Shown: positions 17,493-26,081, counted from the first letter of the stretch. The stretch is 64,000 bases of DNA from Vreelandella jeotgali Hwa (GCF_000334215.1 NZ_AMQY01000023.1:186001-250000), one strand, 5' to 3'. Program-made: numbers and translations. Notes: generated from the letters alone by a model not told the origin.

Positions 17493-18379
17493 GTTGAATT
17501 CTCCGAAGTCGCTTTAAAGGCGGCACTCATAGCCGGTTTCTCATCCCGGTTGCGGGTCGATTTAGCCAATTTGGCCAGCGCTTGCGACGCAGCGACAAAC
17601 CCAAAGGTGCCGGTTAGAAACGTCGCCGCACCAAAGCCGCTTTCGCAGTCCAGCCGAGTAGATTCGCCGTCATCGGGCTTTTGCCGACAGACTTCACCAT
17701 CAGCACCCGGATACACCATCTGCTCGTCGGAATACACGCAGGGCACCGAGAAGCGCCGTTTGGGATTGCGCGAAAAGCCGAAATCCCGGCGCAGCCGCGC
17801 ACGAACGCTGGCCAGCAGCGGGTCCTGATGCGTGCGCGTGAGGTCGGCTACCTGGATGCGCGTGGGGTCGGTCTGCCCGCCCGCCGCGCCGGTGACGGTG
17901 ATGGGTAGCTTGCGTCGCTTGCAGTAGGCAATCAGCGCCGCCTTGGCCACCACGCTATCGATGGCGTCGACCACGTGGTCGGCGTCCGCCGGTATACGCT
18001 CGGCCAGGTTGGTTGGCGTGGCAAAGGCCACATCGGCTACCACATCAATATCGGGCGCAATCAGCCGGCAGCGCTCGGCCAGCACCTCCACCTTGGGGCG
18101 GCCCACAGTCCCGTCCAGAGCGTGGAGCTGGCGATTGACGTTGGAAAGACAGACATCGTCCAGATCAATCAGCGTCAGCCTGCCAATTCCCGAGCGGGCC
18201 AGCGCTTCCACCGCCCAGCTACCGACACCGCCGACGCCGACCACCACCACATGGGCCTGGCGAAAGGCCTCCGCCGCCCGGCCGCCGTACAGCCGACGAA
18301 TGCCGTCAAAACGCAGGCGGTCGTTATCGAGCTGCGGATTGTGATCGGCAACGGATGGAGCGGTATCAGGGTCGGTCAT
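17489..18379 (-). CDS. tcdA: tRNA threonylcarbamoyladenosine dehydratase TcdA
   Basis: E1-like ThiF/MoeB-fold ATPase (296 residues) that cyclises t6A37 to ct6A37 in ANN-decoding tRNAs. Visible are RRLYGG near the start, the nucleotide site VVGVGGVGSWAVEALARSGIG (residues about 46-66), DLDDVCLSNVNRQ, the VDAIDSVVAK segment and the characteristic C-terminal VCRQKPDDG and LDCESGFGAATFLTG. Length and motifs match E. coli TcdA (CsdL). A heptamer array lies 69 bp upstream of its start. It forms a probable operon with the DUF1653 gene. Confidence 0.93.
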   Translation of the reverse strand: MTDPDTAPSVADHNPQLDNDRLRFDGIRRLYGGRAAEAFRQAHVVVVGVGGVGSWAVEALARSGIGRLTLIDLDDVCLSNVNRQLHALDGTVGRPKVEVLAERCRLIAPDIDVVADVAFATPTNLAERIPADADHVVDAIDSVVAKAALIAYCKRRKLPITVTGAAGGQTDPTRIQVADLTRTHQDPLLASVRARLRRDFGFSRNPKRRFSVPCVYSDEQMVYPGADGEVCRQKPDDGESTRLDCESGFGAATFLTGTFGFVAASQALAKLAKSTRNRDEKPAMSAAFKATSENST

Positions 18380-18447
18380 CAGGCATCCCGGTGGCTATCG
18401 TGGCGCTGCGGTCCGGAAGGCATCATACCGGGGCACGCAGGCACTGT

Positions 18448-18482
18448 GGTGGGTGGTGGATCGTGAATGATGGATCGTGGGT
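18448..18482. repeat. Heptamer tandem array upstream of tcdA
   Basis: Five consecutive heptamers GGTGGGT, GGTGGAT, CGTGAAT, GATGGAT and CGTGGGT, with a sixth partial unit GGAGCGT. GGTGGAT and GATGGAT also occur in the array at 11848, in the same orientation relative to a downstream minus-strand gene. The surrounding 174-bp gap holds nothing else that I can identify. Confidence 0.8.
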
Positions 18483-18553
18483 GGAGCGTCGTTTCAGACT
18501 TTTCCCGGCGGCGGCTCGGCGGCTGGGCTTCTCTCGAGTCACCCCGGGCGAGG

Positions 18554-19651
18554 TTAACGCGGCTCGGCGTTACCCTCGCCCTCGTCTTCGTCAAGCGCGT
18601 TGATGAAGGCAGCCACTTCGGTAAACGCTTCTTCGGCTTCCGGCAGCAACGGGGTGAACATTTGCCAGACGTGTACCATACCCGGCCATAGCTGTAGCGT
18701 CACCGGTGACCCGGCGGCGCGGGTTTTGGCCGCATAACGGCAGGCGTTATCGCGGAGCATCTCGGTACTGCTGGCCTGAATCAGCACGGGCGGCAAACCG
18801 GCAAGATTACCGCGCAGCGGCGACAGGGTCGGATTGGCCGGAGAAACCCGGAAAACCAGCAGCACCATCCACCAGACCAGCGGCCGTGGCAGCCGCGCCA
18901 GCCGGCCGAACATGGGGCCCAGCATGGCATCCGTGGCAATGTTGGCCCGGTTGCTGGGGGCTGTCAGGGTCAGGTCAGTGGAAGGCGCAAACGCCACGGC
19001 GCCGTCCGCCTGGCGCAGCCCGCTGTCGCGCAGCCAGGCCAGCAGCGCCAGCGTATGGCCGCCGCCGGCGGAGTCCCCCGCCACCAGCATGAATGCCGCC
19101 GGCGCGGCCTCGTCAGGGCCATGAGCCAACAACCAGCGGTACGCCTCTCGGCAGTCGTCGACGCCGTCCATAAAGCGGTGCTCGGGCATCAGTCGGTAAT
19201 CCACGGCAAAGACCGCGGCGCGGGCCAGATGAGACAGGCGATCAGTGATAGCGCGGTGGCTGCGGGGGCTGCCGGCGGTCCAGCCACCGCCGTGAATATA
19301 CAGCACACGCCGACGCGTATCCGCTCCCGGGGCGATCACCCACTCCCCTTGAGGCTCCTGAACGATGCGACATGCCGAAGCCAACTCCAGGCCGTCGCTG
19401 AGGCTATCCATATACCGGCGCAAGGCCCTGAGCCGCGCCTTGCCATGGTGCCCATCGGTAACCTCGGATACCTGATCAATCAGCGCCAATACCCTGCTGT
19501 TCTCCTCGCTGGGTGCCCGGTGGTGTACCAGTGGGGTCGGCGAATCCAGGCCCGACAGGTCTTCCAGGCGCGACAGGCGCCATAGCGGCAGAACCACCCC
19601 GATTCCTGCCAGCACAACGAACAAAACGGCCATAATGGCGAGCCACCACAC
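18554..19651 (-). CDS. Membrane-anchored alpha/beta hydrolase (HSL/acetyl-esterase type)
   Basis: A 365-residue hydrolase of the hormone-sensitive-lipase family. An N-terminal hydrophobic helix (about residues 2-24) suggests a membrane anchor with a periplasmic or membrane-side catalytic domain. The oxyanion motif HGGGWTAGS, nucleophile motif GDSAGGG, the acid in STEMLRD and the histidine in GMVHVWQMF complete the catalytic set. The substrate is unknown; short-chain esters are likely. I place the start at the GTG at 19651 because AGGAG lies seven bases upstream; a TTG at 19696 has no ribosome site. It stands alone, with its 3' end facing the tcdA heptamer array. Confidence 0.87.
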   Translation of the reverse strand: MWWLAIMAVLFVVLAGIGVVLPLWRLSRLEDLSGLDSPTPLVHHRAPSEENSRVLALIDQVSEVTDGHHGKARLRALRRYMDSLSDGLELASACRIVQEPQGEWVIAPGADTRRRVLYIHGGGWTAGSPRSHRAITDRLSHLARAAVFAVDYRLMPEHRFMDGVDDCREAYRWLLAHGPDEAAPAAFMLVAGDSAGGGHTLALLAWLRDSGLRQADGAVAFAPSTDLTLTAPSNRANIATDAMLGPMFGRLARLPRPLVWWMVLLVFRVSPANPTLSPLRGNLAGLPPVLIQASSTEMLRDNACRYAAKTRAAGSPVTLQLWPGMVHVWQMFTPLLPEAEEAFTEVAAFINALDEDEGEGNAEPR

Positions 19652-19853
19652 AGGGCATCTCCTGTTTCCTGTTTCGGACAGTACACAATTCAACAACGCG
19701 CAACAGCCACGCAGCCCTGGGGCATTATCAACACCGCCACACTCCTTCGCGGCATTGGGTTTGCCGTTGCAGTTTTGCTAGCCTGTTAATCGGCGTTTCC
19801 GCCGGAGCGACCCGCTTTCCGGGTCAGCTCCTCTCTCGCAAGGAGGTATCATC

Positions 19854-20414
19854 ATGCGTCACACTCTATCCCTTACGGCTCCTACTGGTCCCCTCGCGAC
19901 TTTTACCGGCGTTGCCGCATCGCTGCTGCTGGCCACATCGGCCCATGCCGCCGATACGCTTGAGGTTGATGTCCACAGCGTCAGTGCCGACGGCGTCGGC
20001 GACTCGCTGGGCACCGTGACTCTGGAGCAGACCGATAACGGCCTGCTGCTGACGCCGTCTCTCGAGGGTCTCGAAGCCGGCATCCACGGTTTCCACGTTC
20101 ACCAGAATGCCAGCTGCGACGCCCGGGAAAACGACGACGGTGACATGACGCCGGGGCTTGCTGCCGGCGGCCACTACGACCCCGAATCTGCCGAGACGCA
20201 CCAGGGCCCCTATGCCGAAGGCCACCTGGGCGACCTGCCTGCGCTGGCTGTCAATCAGGAAGGCCAGGCCAACCTGCCGACGCTGGCACCGCGCCTAAGC
20301 CTTGACGACATGGACGGGCGCAGCCTGATGATTCACGCCGGCGGCGACAACTATTCCGACGAACCGCACCTGGGCGGCGGCGGAACCCGCGTTGCCTGCG
20401 GCGTTGTTGAATAA
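19854..20414 (+). CDS. sodC: Periplasmic Cu/Zn superoxide dismutase SodC
   Basis: A 186-residue secreted Cu/Zn superoxide dismutase. The signal peptide (about residues 1-32, ending AHA) precedes a compact beta-barrel domain with GIHGFHVHQNASC (copper histidines and the first disulfide Cys), GGHYDPE, HLGDLPAL, the arginine segment GGGTRVACGVV and the second disulfide Cys. It detoxifies periplasmic superoxide. A very strong ribosome site, AAGGAGGT, precedes the ATG. It is convergent with bfr and shares a bidirectional terminator with it. Confidence 0.95.
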   Translation: MRHTLSLTAPTGPLATFTGVAASLLLATSAHAADTLEVDVHSVSADGVGDSLGTVTLEQTDNGLLLTPSLEGLEAGIHGFHVHQNASCDARENDDGDMTPGLAAGGHYDPESAETHQGPYAEGHLGDLPALAVNQEGQANLPTLAPRLSLDDMDGRSLMIHAGGDNYSDEPHLGGGGTRVACGVVE

Positions 20415-20440
20415 AACGGCATACCAATCGCCTACAGCAA

Positions 20441-20470
20441 AACGGGCAGGCCTGGCGGCCTGCCCGTTTT
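20441..20470. terminator. Bidirectional terminator between sodC and bfr
   Basis: A perfect twelve-base-pair stem, AACGGGCAGGCC with GGCCTGCCCGTT, and four-base loop, with T runs on both strands. It lies 27 bp after sodC and 22 bp after bfr. Confidence 0.93.
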
Positions 20471-20491
20471 GTATGGGGTAACCGGGCGTGT

Positions 20492-20977
20492 TTACGCTTC
20501 GTCGCCGGCCATTTGCATCTGGCGCTGCATGTAGTTCTGCAGGCCAACCTGCTCGATGAGCCCCAGCTCGGTTTCAATGTGATCGATGTGGCCTTCTTCA
20601 TCAGCCAGCAGATCGCGGAGCATGTCGCGGGTGACGTAATCCTTGACGCTTTCCGCATAGGTAATGGCGGTAATATAGTCCTTGCGGCCGTCATGCTCGA
20701 TTTTCAGGTCGCATTCGAGCATTTCCTTGACGTTCTCGCCGATATGCAGCTTACCCAGATCCTGCAGGTTGGGAATACCTTCGAGAAACAGGATGCGCTC
20801 GATCAGCTTGTCGGCGTGCTGCATTTCCTCGATGGATTCGTCATATTCCCACTTGCCCAGCGCCTTGAGGCCCCAGTCCTGGTACATCTTGGCGTGCAGG
20901 AAGTACTGGTTGATGGCCACCAGCTCGTTACCCAGCGCGATATTGAGGTGTTCAATAACTTTCGGATCGCCTTTCAT
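20492..20977 (-). CDS. bfr: Bacterioferritin
   Basis: Haem-containing iron-storage protein of 161 residues that assembles into 24-mer cages. The ferroxidase ligands E18, E51, H54 and later acidic residues in [11 protein letters not shown] are present, as is the haem ligand M52 in SIEEMQHAD. The start at 20977 follows AGGAG with an eight-base spacer; an upstream in-frame ATG at 21019 gives a non-family extension. Bacterioferritin-associated ferredoxin is encoded 325 bp upstream on the same strand, probably as a separate transcript. Confidence 0.96.
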   Translation of the reverse strand: MKGDPKVIEHLNIALGNELVAINQYFLHAKMYQDWGLKALGKWEYDESIEEMQHADKLIERILFLEGIPNLQDLGKLHIGENVKEMLECDLKIEHDGRKDYITAITYAESVKDYVTRDMLRDLLADEEGHIDHIETELGLIEQVGLQNYMQRQMQMAGDEA

Positions 20978-21302
20978 GACGGTATCTCCTGCTCTCATGA
21001 TGGACATTGCCCGCAGCAATGCCGGGATAGCACTTTATTTTACCGGTCAGCGTTTCAGGATATAGCGCCGCCGGCTATTCTCGCCAACAGCACCACCGGC
21101 AACGGCCATGTGTCCACGCTACGCTGTGCCGGTAATGGCGTCTTGCGGCAGGCTACATGAAAACCGTGCCCCGACGTAAATCACGCAAATGGGGCACGGG
21201 CACGCTCGCCCGCTGCGGTTACCCGAAAGTATAGGGGATAAGCACGAAAACTCAACTAAATCATAAAGTTGCTAAAGGCAACAAAAACAAGAGAGATTCG
21301 CG
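20978..21302 (-). other. Intergenic region between bfd and bfr
   Basis: No gene is supportable here. On the minus strand a five-base-pair hairpin, GTTGC/GCAAC (21268-21282), followed by TTTATGA, may be a weak terminator of bfd. The remainder must hold the bfr promoter. I see no clear Fur box in it. Confidence 0.4.
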
Positions 21303-21509
21303 TCACACAGCGTAGGCCAGCCCGGCGGCAACTTCAGCGCGCGCCTCGCTCACCGCGTCGCGGGTTACCGCCTTGGCCGTGCAGGCGCACTTGCCGCACT
21401 GGGTAGAGCAACCCGTTGCCTCGCGGACCTCATGAAAGCTGCGGGCGCCGTCTGCCACTTCACGGCGAATCCGGTGGTCGGTTATTCCTTTGCACATACA
21501 GACGTACAT
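21303..21509 (-). CDS. bfd: Bacterioferritin-associated ferredoxin
   Basis: A 68-residue [2Fe-2S] protein that reduces the haem of bacterioferritin so that iron can be mobilised. The Bfd cysteine pattern is complete: C4 and C6 in MYVCMCKGIT, then C38 and C41 in STQCGKC, with extra cysteines at 34 and 43. The C-terminus adds a short Ala-rich helix. It would be induced by iron starvation; a weak Fur-box-like sequence lies just upstream. Confidence 0.93.
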   Translation of the reverse strand: MYVCMCKGITDHRIRREVADGARSFHEVREATGCSTQCGKCACTAKAVTRDAVSEARAEVAAGLAYAV

Positions 21510-21537
21510 GGCAACACCTCGCTTGATACACGAGGTT

Positions 21538-21567
21538 AATGTAAATGATTCCCATAAATAATTGCAA
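21538..21567 (-). promoter_or_regulatory. Possible Fur box upstream of bfd
   Basis: An AT-rich imperfect inverted repeat, roughly GTAAATGATTC then ATAAATAATTGC, lies about 30-58 bp upstream of the bfd start. It resembles the alternating AATGAT/ATAATT composition of Fur sites but is far from a perfect match. bfd is iron-regulated by Fur in other gammaproteobacteria, which is the main support. Confidence 0.35.
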
Positions 21568-21580
21568 GTGGTAACGGCCT

Positions 21581-22153
21581 TTATTTTCGTCCAGCCGCTT
21601 GTCGTCCCTGTTTATCCTTTTTGTTCCCTTTATCCTCTTTACCCTCGCCACCCTCGCCACCCTCGCCGCCTTCGGTAGACTTTGTCTTTTTGGGCAGCAC
21701 AACCGTCCGCGTGCCGGATGCCATGTCCGGCCAGCTGCGCTTTTCCGGGTCGAATATCACCCACCAGTAGCCCAGCCCGAAGGCAGCCAGCGACACCCAC
21801 GCCGCCATACAGCGAATCAGGCTTTGCGTCAGGCTGATGGACGTGCCCTGCGGCGTTTGCACCCGCAGCCGCCACACCTGCATGCCCAGCGTCATGCCCG
21901 CCCGGCGCCAGCAGTAGGCAAAAAACGCCGCCGCCGAACACACCAGCAGCAGCCGCAGCGAGGCCACCGCCAACCTGCCGGTGCCAATGCTTTCTGCGTC
22001 GTGGCCCAGCACAAAGCGCATGAACAGCAAATGCGCCACGGCAATCAGTAGCCAGATCGCCAGCACCAGAAAGCCGTCGTACAGCATGGCCGCCAGACGC
22101 CGTGGAAGGGTGGCGGGGGTAACGCTATCCAGCTGGGTAAAGTGTCGTTGCAT
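21581..22153 (-). CDS. RDD-family membrane protein with repeat-derived C-terminal tail
   Basis: A 190-residue inner-membrane protein with an RDD domain: LPRRLAAMLYDGFLVLAIWLL (Arg and Asp of the first helix), a second helix near residues 65-82, and a third after SLIRCMAAW. RDD proteins are proposed transporters or Na+/H+ antiporter-like proteins; the function is not settled. The last 35 residues are a low-complexity tail (EGGEGGEGGEGKEDKGNKKD), encoded by a 9-bp tandem array. It precedes lptG on the same strand order but is separated by 69 bp, so operon membership is uncertain. Confidence 0.85.
   Translation of the reverse strand: MQRHFTQLDSVTPATLPRRLAAMLYDGFLVLAIWLLIAVAHLLFMRFVLGHDAESIGTGRLAVASLRLLLVCSAAAFFAYCWRRAGMTLGMQVWRLRVQTPQGTSISLTQSLIRCMAAWVSLAAFGLGYWWVIFDPEKRSWPDMASGTRTVVLPKKTKSTEGGEGGEGGEGKEDKGNKKDKQGRQAAGRK
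21614..21676. repeat. 9-bp tandem array in the 3' end of the RDD gene
   Basis: Seven consecutive 9-mers on the plus strand: TCCTTTTTG, TTCCCTTTA, TCCTCTTTA, CCCTCGCCA twice, CCCTCGCCG and CCTTCGGTA. The GC-rich units are perfect, the others diverged. Because the unit is a multiple of three the array is translated as Gly/Glu/Lys repeats. It also lies about 105 bp upstream of bfd. Confidence 0.8.
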
Positions 22154-22222
22154 CGTGGTCTCGATTGAAAAAGGATTAAGGGAGCGGGGGGCACCGAATT
22201 CGAGCGTCAGGGCCGGCGCGGG

Positions 22223-23287
22223 TCAGCCATTACGCCGCAGCAACAACAGCCCCACCGCGGCACAGGCCATAATGGGCACCAGCACCGCCCAGACGGGGGA
22301 AAAACCGAAAATGGTCGAGGCCGGCGCCAGCAGATCCTGGGTGTACTTGAACAGCAGCCCGGTCACCACGCCGTAGAAAATCCGCGTTCCCGCGGCAACG
22401 GTGCGCATCGGGCCAAACACAAAGGAGGCGGCAATCAGCACCAGCGAGCCCATGGTCAGCGGCAGCAGCATCTTTTGCCAGAAATACAGCAGCGGCTGCT
22501 CAGCGTTCTGCCCTCGAGAGTGCAAAAACTTCGCGTAGGCATACAGCTCGCTGGGGGACTGACTGTCGATATCCCGCAGCAGCCGTTCCAGCTGTGACGG
22601 CGTCATGGCAGTCTGCCAGGGCTCGGTCGCCTGATGCGAGGTTTGGGTATGGTCCGGGTAAAAGCGCGTCGTGGAGACATCCTCCAGCTGCCAGTCACCG
22701 TCCTGCCAGCGCGCCCGGCGGGCAAACGACGCCTCAACCAGCTGGCGGCCGTCAAAACGATAGCGCAGCAGGTTGAGCACCACATCGTCGGCGCGAATGG
22801 CTCCGAAGCGATACACCCGGTCGCCTTCACGCTGCCAGGCGCTATAGCTGGTCAGCAGGGCGCCCTCTCCCATGCGCTGCTCCAGCTGCCAGGCCTCGGC
22901 AAACTGCTCGGTACGTGGGCTGACAAACTCGGCCACCACCAGCACGACGGCCACTACCAACAGCACGGGCTTCATCACGCCCCAGATAATCCGCGCCAGC
23001 GAGCGGCCGGATGCGCGCATCACCGTCAACTCGTTGCTCGAGGCCATGCTGCCCAGCCCGACCAGCGCGCCGATCAGCACCGCCACTGGGGCGTATTGAT
23101 AAAACCGCCAGGGTAGCCGCATGCCCAGATACAGCAGCACGTCCAGACTGCTGTAGGCGCCCTCGACGTCGTCCAGGTCGTCGATATAGCCAATGATCAG
23201 ATCAAGGCCCAGCAACACCACCTGCACCACCACAATGGAGGCCAGCACGTTGCGCGCGATATAGCGGTCGAGTCGATCCATCAGCAT
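22223..23287 (-). CDS. lptG: LPS export ABC transporter permease LptG
   Basis: Inner-membrane permease of the LptB2FG complex, which extracts lipopolysaccharide and passes it to LptC. It is 354 residues (E. coli 360) with six membrane helices in two groups of three, flanking a periplasmic beta-jellyroll (about residues 130-270). The conserved LYLGMRLPWRFYQYAPVAVLIGALVGLGSMASSNE-type region near residue 60 contains the NEL-TVMRASG coupling motif. The ATG at 23287 overlaps the lptF stop (TGATG), giving translational coupling, with AAGGGG just before. Confidence 0.95.
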   Translation of the reverse strand: MLMDRLDRYIARNVLASIVVVQVVLLGLDLIIGYIDDLDDVEGAYSSLDVLLYLGMRLPWRFYQYAPVAVLIGALVGLGSMASSNELTVMRASGRSLARIIWGVMKPVLLVVAVVLVVAEFVSPRTEQFAEAWQLEQRMGEGALLTSYSAWQREGDRVYRFGAIRADDVVLNLLRYRFDGRQLVEASFARRARWQDGDWQLEDVSTTRFYPDHTQTSHQATEPWQTAMTPSQLERLLRDIDSQSPSELYAYAKFLHSRGQNAEQPLLYFWQKMLLPLTMGSLVLIAASFVFGPMRTVAAGTRIFYGVVTGLLFKYTQDLLAPASTIFGFSPVWAVLVPIMACAAVGLLLLRRNG

Positions 23288-24360
23288 CAGCGCATCCCCT
23301 TGCGTTGCGAGTGCCACAAAAGCCCCAGCCCCAGCGCAATGAACGCCGCGTGAACCGGCCAGACGCCCACCAGCGGCAGAGAACCGCTGCCCACGGCATC
23401 CACCCCGGCCAGTAGCAGGCTCAGGTAGGTCACATACAGAAATATCGCCGGCAGCAGTTTGGCAAAGCGCCCCTGACGCGGATTGACCCGGGATAGCGGC
23501 TGCGCCATGAGCCCCAGCACAAACACCATCAGCGGCAGGCCCATGCGCCACTGCCACTGGGCGCGGGCTTCGGGATCAGCGCTTTGCCACAGCGCTGCCG
23601 TGGTCTGATATTCCGCGTCGTCCGGCGCGTTCTGAACCCGGCTCCTTCCCAGCCGGATAGTGTAACGATCGAACCCCAGATGCTCGGCCTTGTGCTCGCC
23701 CGGCGTCACACCAAAGCGGTCGCCGTCTTCCAGCACCAGAAAGCGACTCGCGGTCTTGTCACGAATTTCCTGATGCCCCTGTTTGGCCCGGGTCACATAG
23801 TTGGGGATATCGTCACTGCGGTTGCCCAACTCATGGACAAAGACGTTCTGCATTTGCGTGCCATCGTCCGAGTAGCCGCTGATGTAGGCCGTGCGCCCCT
23901 GGCCAAAGTCCTGAAAGCGCCCCGGCGCCAATACCGACGTATCCAGCCGGCTTTGCTGCTCCTGGATGATATCCTCGGTTTCCATGCTGCCCCAGGGCGT
24001 CAGCCAGATACTGCAGATGCCCACCAGCACCGCTACCACAAGAGAAGGCAGCAGAGTTATCTGTAACAGCCGCACGGGGCTCATGCCGCAGGCCACCATC
24101 ACGGTGATTTCGCTGTTCATGTAGAGCTGGCCGTAGGCGAGCAGGATGCCGAGAAAAAACGCCAGCGGCAGCACCAGCTCCATGAATCCCGGCATGTGGA
24201 ACAGCATCAGGCTGCCCAGCACGGTGAGGGGAAACTCGCCTTCCGCGACGTCGGCAAAGTAACGGATAAAACGCCCGCCCATGATCACCAGCAGCAAAAT
24301 GCCGGCCACCGCCGACATGGTGAGCAGCACCTCGCGAGTCAGATAGCGAAATAAAATCAA
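23287..24360 (-). CDS. lptF: LPS export ABC transporter permease LptF
   Basis: Second permease of LptB2FG, 357 residues, six membrane helices with a central periplasmic jellyroll. The start motif ILFRYLTREVL and the coupling segment MNSEITVMVACGMSP are characteristic. I choose the TTG at 24360 because GGAG lies six bases upstream and because family proteins begin at this point; an ATG at 24396 would add twelve residues without a ribosome site. It is divergent from pepA, the usual arrangement in gammaproteobacteria, and a 15-bp repeat array fills the shared promoter region. Confidence 0.95.
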   Translation of the reverse strand: MILFRYLTREVLLTMSAVAGILLLVIMGGRFIRYFADVAEGEFPLTVLGSLMLFHMPGFMELVLPLAFFLGILLAYGQLYMNSEITVMVACGMSPVRLLQITLLPSLVVAVLVGICSIWLTPWGSMETEDIIQEQQSRLDTSVLAPGRFQDFGQGRTAYISGYSDDGTQMQNVFVHELGNRSDDIPNYVTRAKQGHQEIRDKTASRFLVLEDGDRFGVTPGEHKAEHLGFDRYTIRLGRSRVQNAPDDAEYQTTAALWQSADPEARAQWQWRMGLPLMVFVLGLMAQPLSRVNPRQGRFAKLLPAIFLYVTYLSLLLAGVDAVGSGSLPLVGVWPVHAAFIALGLGLLWHSQRKGMR

Positions 24361-24405
24361 TGCGGTCTCCGGCCAGTCCTGCGTGTTGCCATGCAATGCG
24401 CCTTC

Positions 24406-24510
24406 TGCTTGAGTACACTCAAAACAGGTACTTTTGAAACAGGTACTCTGTAAGCAAGTGCTCTGAAAACAAGTACTGCTAAAATAAGTGCTTTGAAAAA
24501 CGGTACACTG
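24406..24510. repeat. 15-bp tandem array between lptF and pepA
   Basis: Seven degenerate 15-mers in register: TGCTTGAGTACACTC, AAAACAGGTACTTTT, GAAACAGGTACTCTG, TAAGCAAGTGCTCTG, AAAACAAGTACTGCT, AAAATAAGTGCTTTG and AAAAACGGTACACTG. A shared core (A/G)GTAC(T/A) or AGTGCT recurs every 15 bp, so each unit is partly palindromic. The array occupies the divergent promoter gap, 46 bp from lptF and 50 bp from pepA. Confidence 0.88.
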
Positions 24511-24560
24511 AAAACGCTATTATCCTGATTCACCCAATGCTTGTCTTGTTTGGAGACGCC

Positions 24561-26081
24561 ATGCAATTTGCCGTTCAGACTGCCAACCCCGCCAAAGCCG
24601 AAACCGACTGCGTTGTTGTCCCCGTGTTCCGGGATGGCGACCTGCTGCCCGCGGCAGGCAAGCTGGATGACGCCAGCGAACGGCTGATTGGCCAGCTTAT
24701 CGAGCGCGGCGACTTTGACGCCCACCTGGCCAACGTACTGATGGTGCCCTTCGCTCCCGGCCTCTGCGCCGCCCGGCTGATGCTGGTGGGTCTGGGCGAA
24801 CGCGCAGAGTGCCGCGAAGCCGGCTTCCTCAAGGCACTGGACGCCGCCAGCGAAGCACTGATGAAGCTGCCCGCCGATGACGCCGTTATCACCTTTGCCG
24901 ACGTTCCGCTGCCGGGCCGAGGCAGCGACTGGAAAGCGCGCAAGGTGCTCGAGGCCATTACCCGCGCCGGCTACCGGTTTGAGCGCTTCATGTCCTCCCC
25001 CGCTCCCGCACCCAGGCTCCAGAAGCTCACGTTGACCGCGGCCGACAATGACGACGCCCGCCGTGTCGACGCCGGCGCACGCGAAGGCCTGGCCCTGGGC
25101 GAAGGCATCAACTACACCCGCACGCTGGCCAACCTGCCCGGCAACGTCTGCACGCCGCGCTATCTGGCTGCCGAGGCCGAGGCGCTGGCCGACGAATCCG
25201 GCGGCATGCTGACCGCCGAGATCCTCGACGAAGACGCCCTGACAACGCTGGGCGCCGGCTCCCTGCTCTCGGTAGGGCGCGGCAGCGTCGAGCCCACTCG
25301 GCTGATCGTGATGCACTACCGCGGCGCCGACAACCCGGATGAGGCGCCCCACGTCCTCGTGGGCAAGGGCATCACCTTTGACTCCGGCGGTATATCGCTC
25401 AAGCCCGGCGCCGGCATGGACGAAATGAAGTTCGACATGGGCGGTGCAGCCAGCGTATTCGGTACGGCCAAAGCGATCCTGGGCCTGCGCCCCGAAATGA
25501 ACCTGGTCTTCATCGTCGCCGCGGCGGAAAACATGCCCGGCAGCGCGGCCACCAAACCCGGCGACATCGTCACCACGCTCAAGGGTCTGACCGTCGAAGT
25601 GCTCAATACCGACGCCGAAGGCCGCCTGGCGCTGTGCGACGCCCTGACCTACGCCGAGCGGTTTGAGCCGGCCAGCGTCGTGGATATTGCCACCCTCACC
25701 GGCGCGGCGATCATCGGCCTGGGCCATCATGCCAGCGGGCTGCTGGCCAACGACGACGGCGTCGCCAGGGCAATGCTTGACGCCGGCGAGACCGCCCAGG
25801 ACCGCGCCTGGCAGCTGCCGCTGTGGGACGAATATCAGCAGCAGCTGGATTCCAACTTCGCCGACCTGGCCAACATCGGCGGCAAGCCGGCCGGCACCAT
25901 CACCGCCGGCTGCTTTCTCTCGCGCTTTACCGAGGCCTACCCCTGGGCACACCTGGATATCGCCGGCACCGCCTGGCACTCCGGCGACAACAAGGGTGCT
26001 ACCGGCCGCCCGGTGGGGCTTTTGACCCAGTATCTGCTGGACCGGCAAAACGAGGCTGACGCAGCGCCCGACGAGCGCTAG
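24561..26081 (+). CDS. pepA: Cytosol leucyl aminopeptidase PepA
   Basis: Hexameric M17 aminopeptidase (506 residues; E. coli 503) that removes N-terminal leucine and related residues. The metal-binding signature NTDAEGRLAL, the GKGITFDSGGISLKPG loop with the catalytic lysine, and MKFDMGGAASV are all present. In E. coli PepA also binds DNA as an accessory factor and as a repressor of carAB. The ATG at 24561 has GGAG five bases upstream; an in-frame start at 24537 is less supported. The holC and valS genes that normally follow are here separated by ilvE and an MFS gene. Confidence 0.96.
   Translation: MQFAVQTANPAKAETDCVVVPVFRDGDLLPAAGKLDDASERLIGQLIERGDFDAHLANVLMVPFAPGLCAARLMLVGLGERAECREAGFLKALDAASEALMKLPADDAVITFADVPLPGRGSDWKARKVLEAITRAGYRFERFMSSPAPAPRLQKLTLTAADNDDARRVDAGAREGLALGEGINYTRTLANLPGNVCTPRYLAAEAEALADESGGMLTAEILDEDALTTLGAGSLLSVGRGSVEPTRLIVMHYRGADNPDEAPHVLVGKGITFDSGGISLKPGAGMDEMKFDMGGAASVFGTAKAILGLRPEMNLVFIVAAAENMPGSAATKPGDIVTTLKGLTVEVLNTDAEGRLALCDALTYAERFEPASVVDIATLTGAAIIGLGHHASGLLANDDGVARAMLDAGETAQDRAWQLPLWDEYQQQLDSNFADLANIGGKPAGTITAGCFLSRFTEAYPWAHLDIAGTAWHSGDNKGATGRPVGLLTQYLLDRQNEADAAPDER

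Noticed and set aside
24357..26048. Minus-strand open frame opposite pepA ending with five-residue repeats such as AVLVF and RALAY
   Set aside because: The repeats are the translation of the 15-bp array and the rest is antisense to pepA; no ribosome site or domain supports it.
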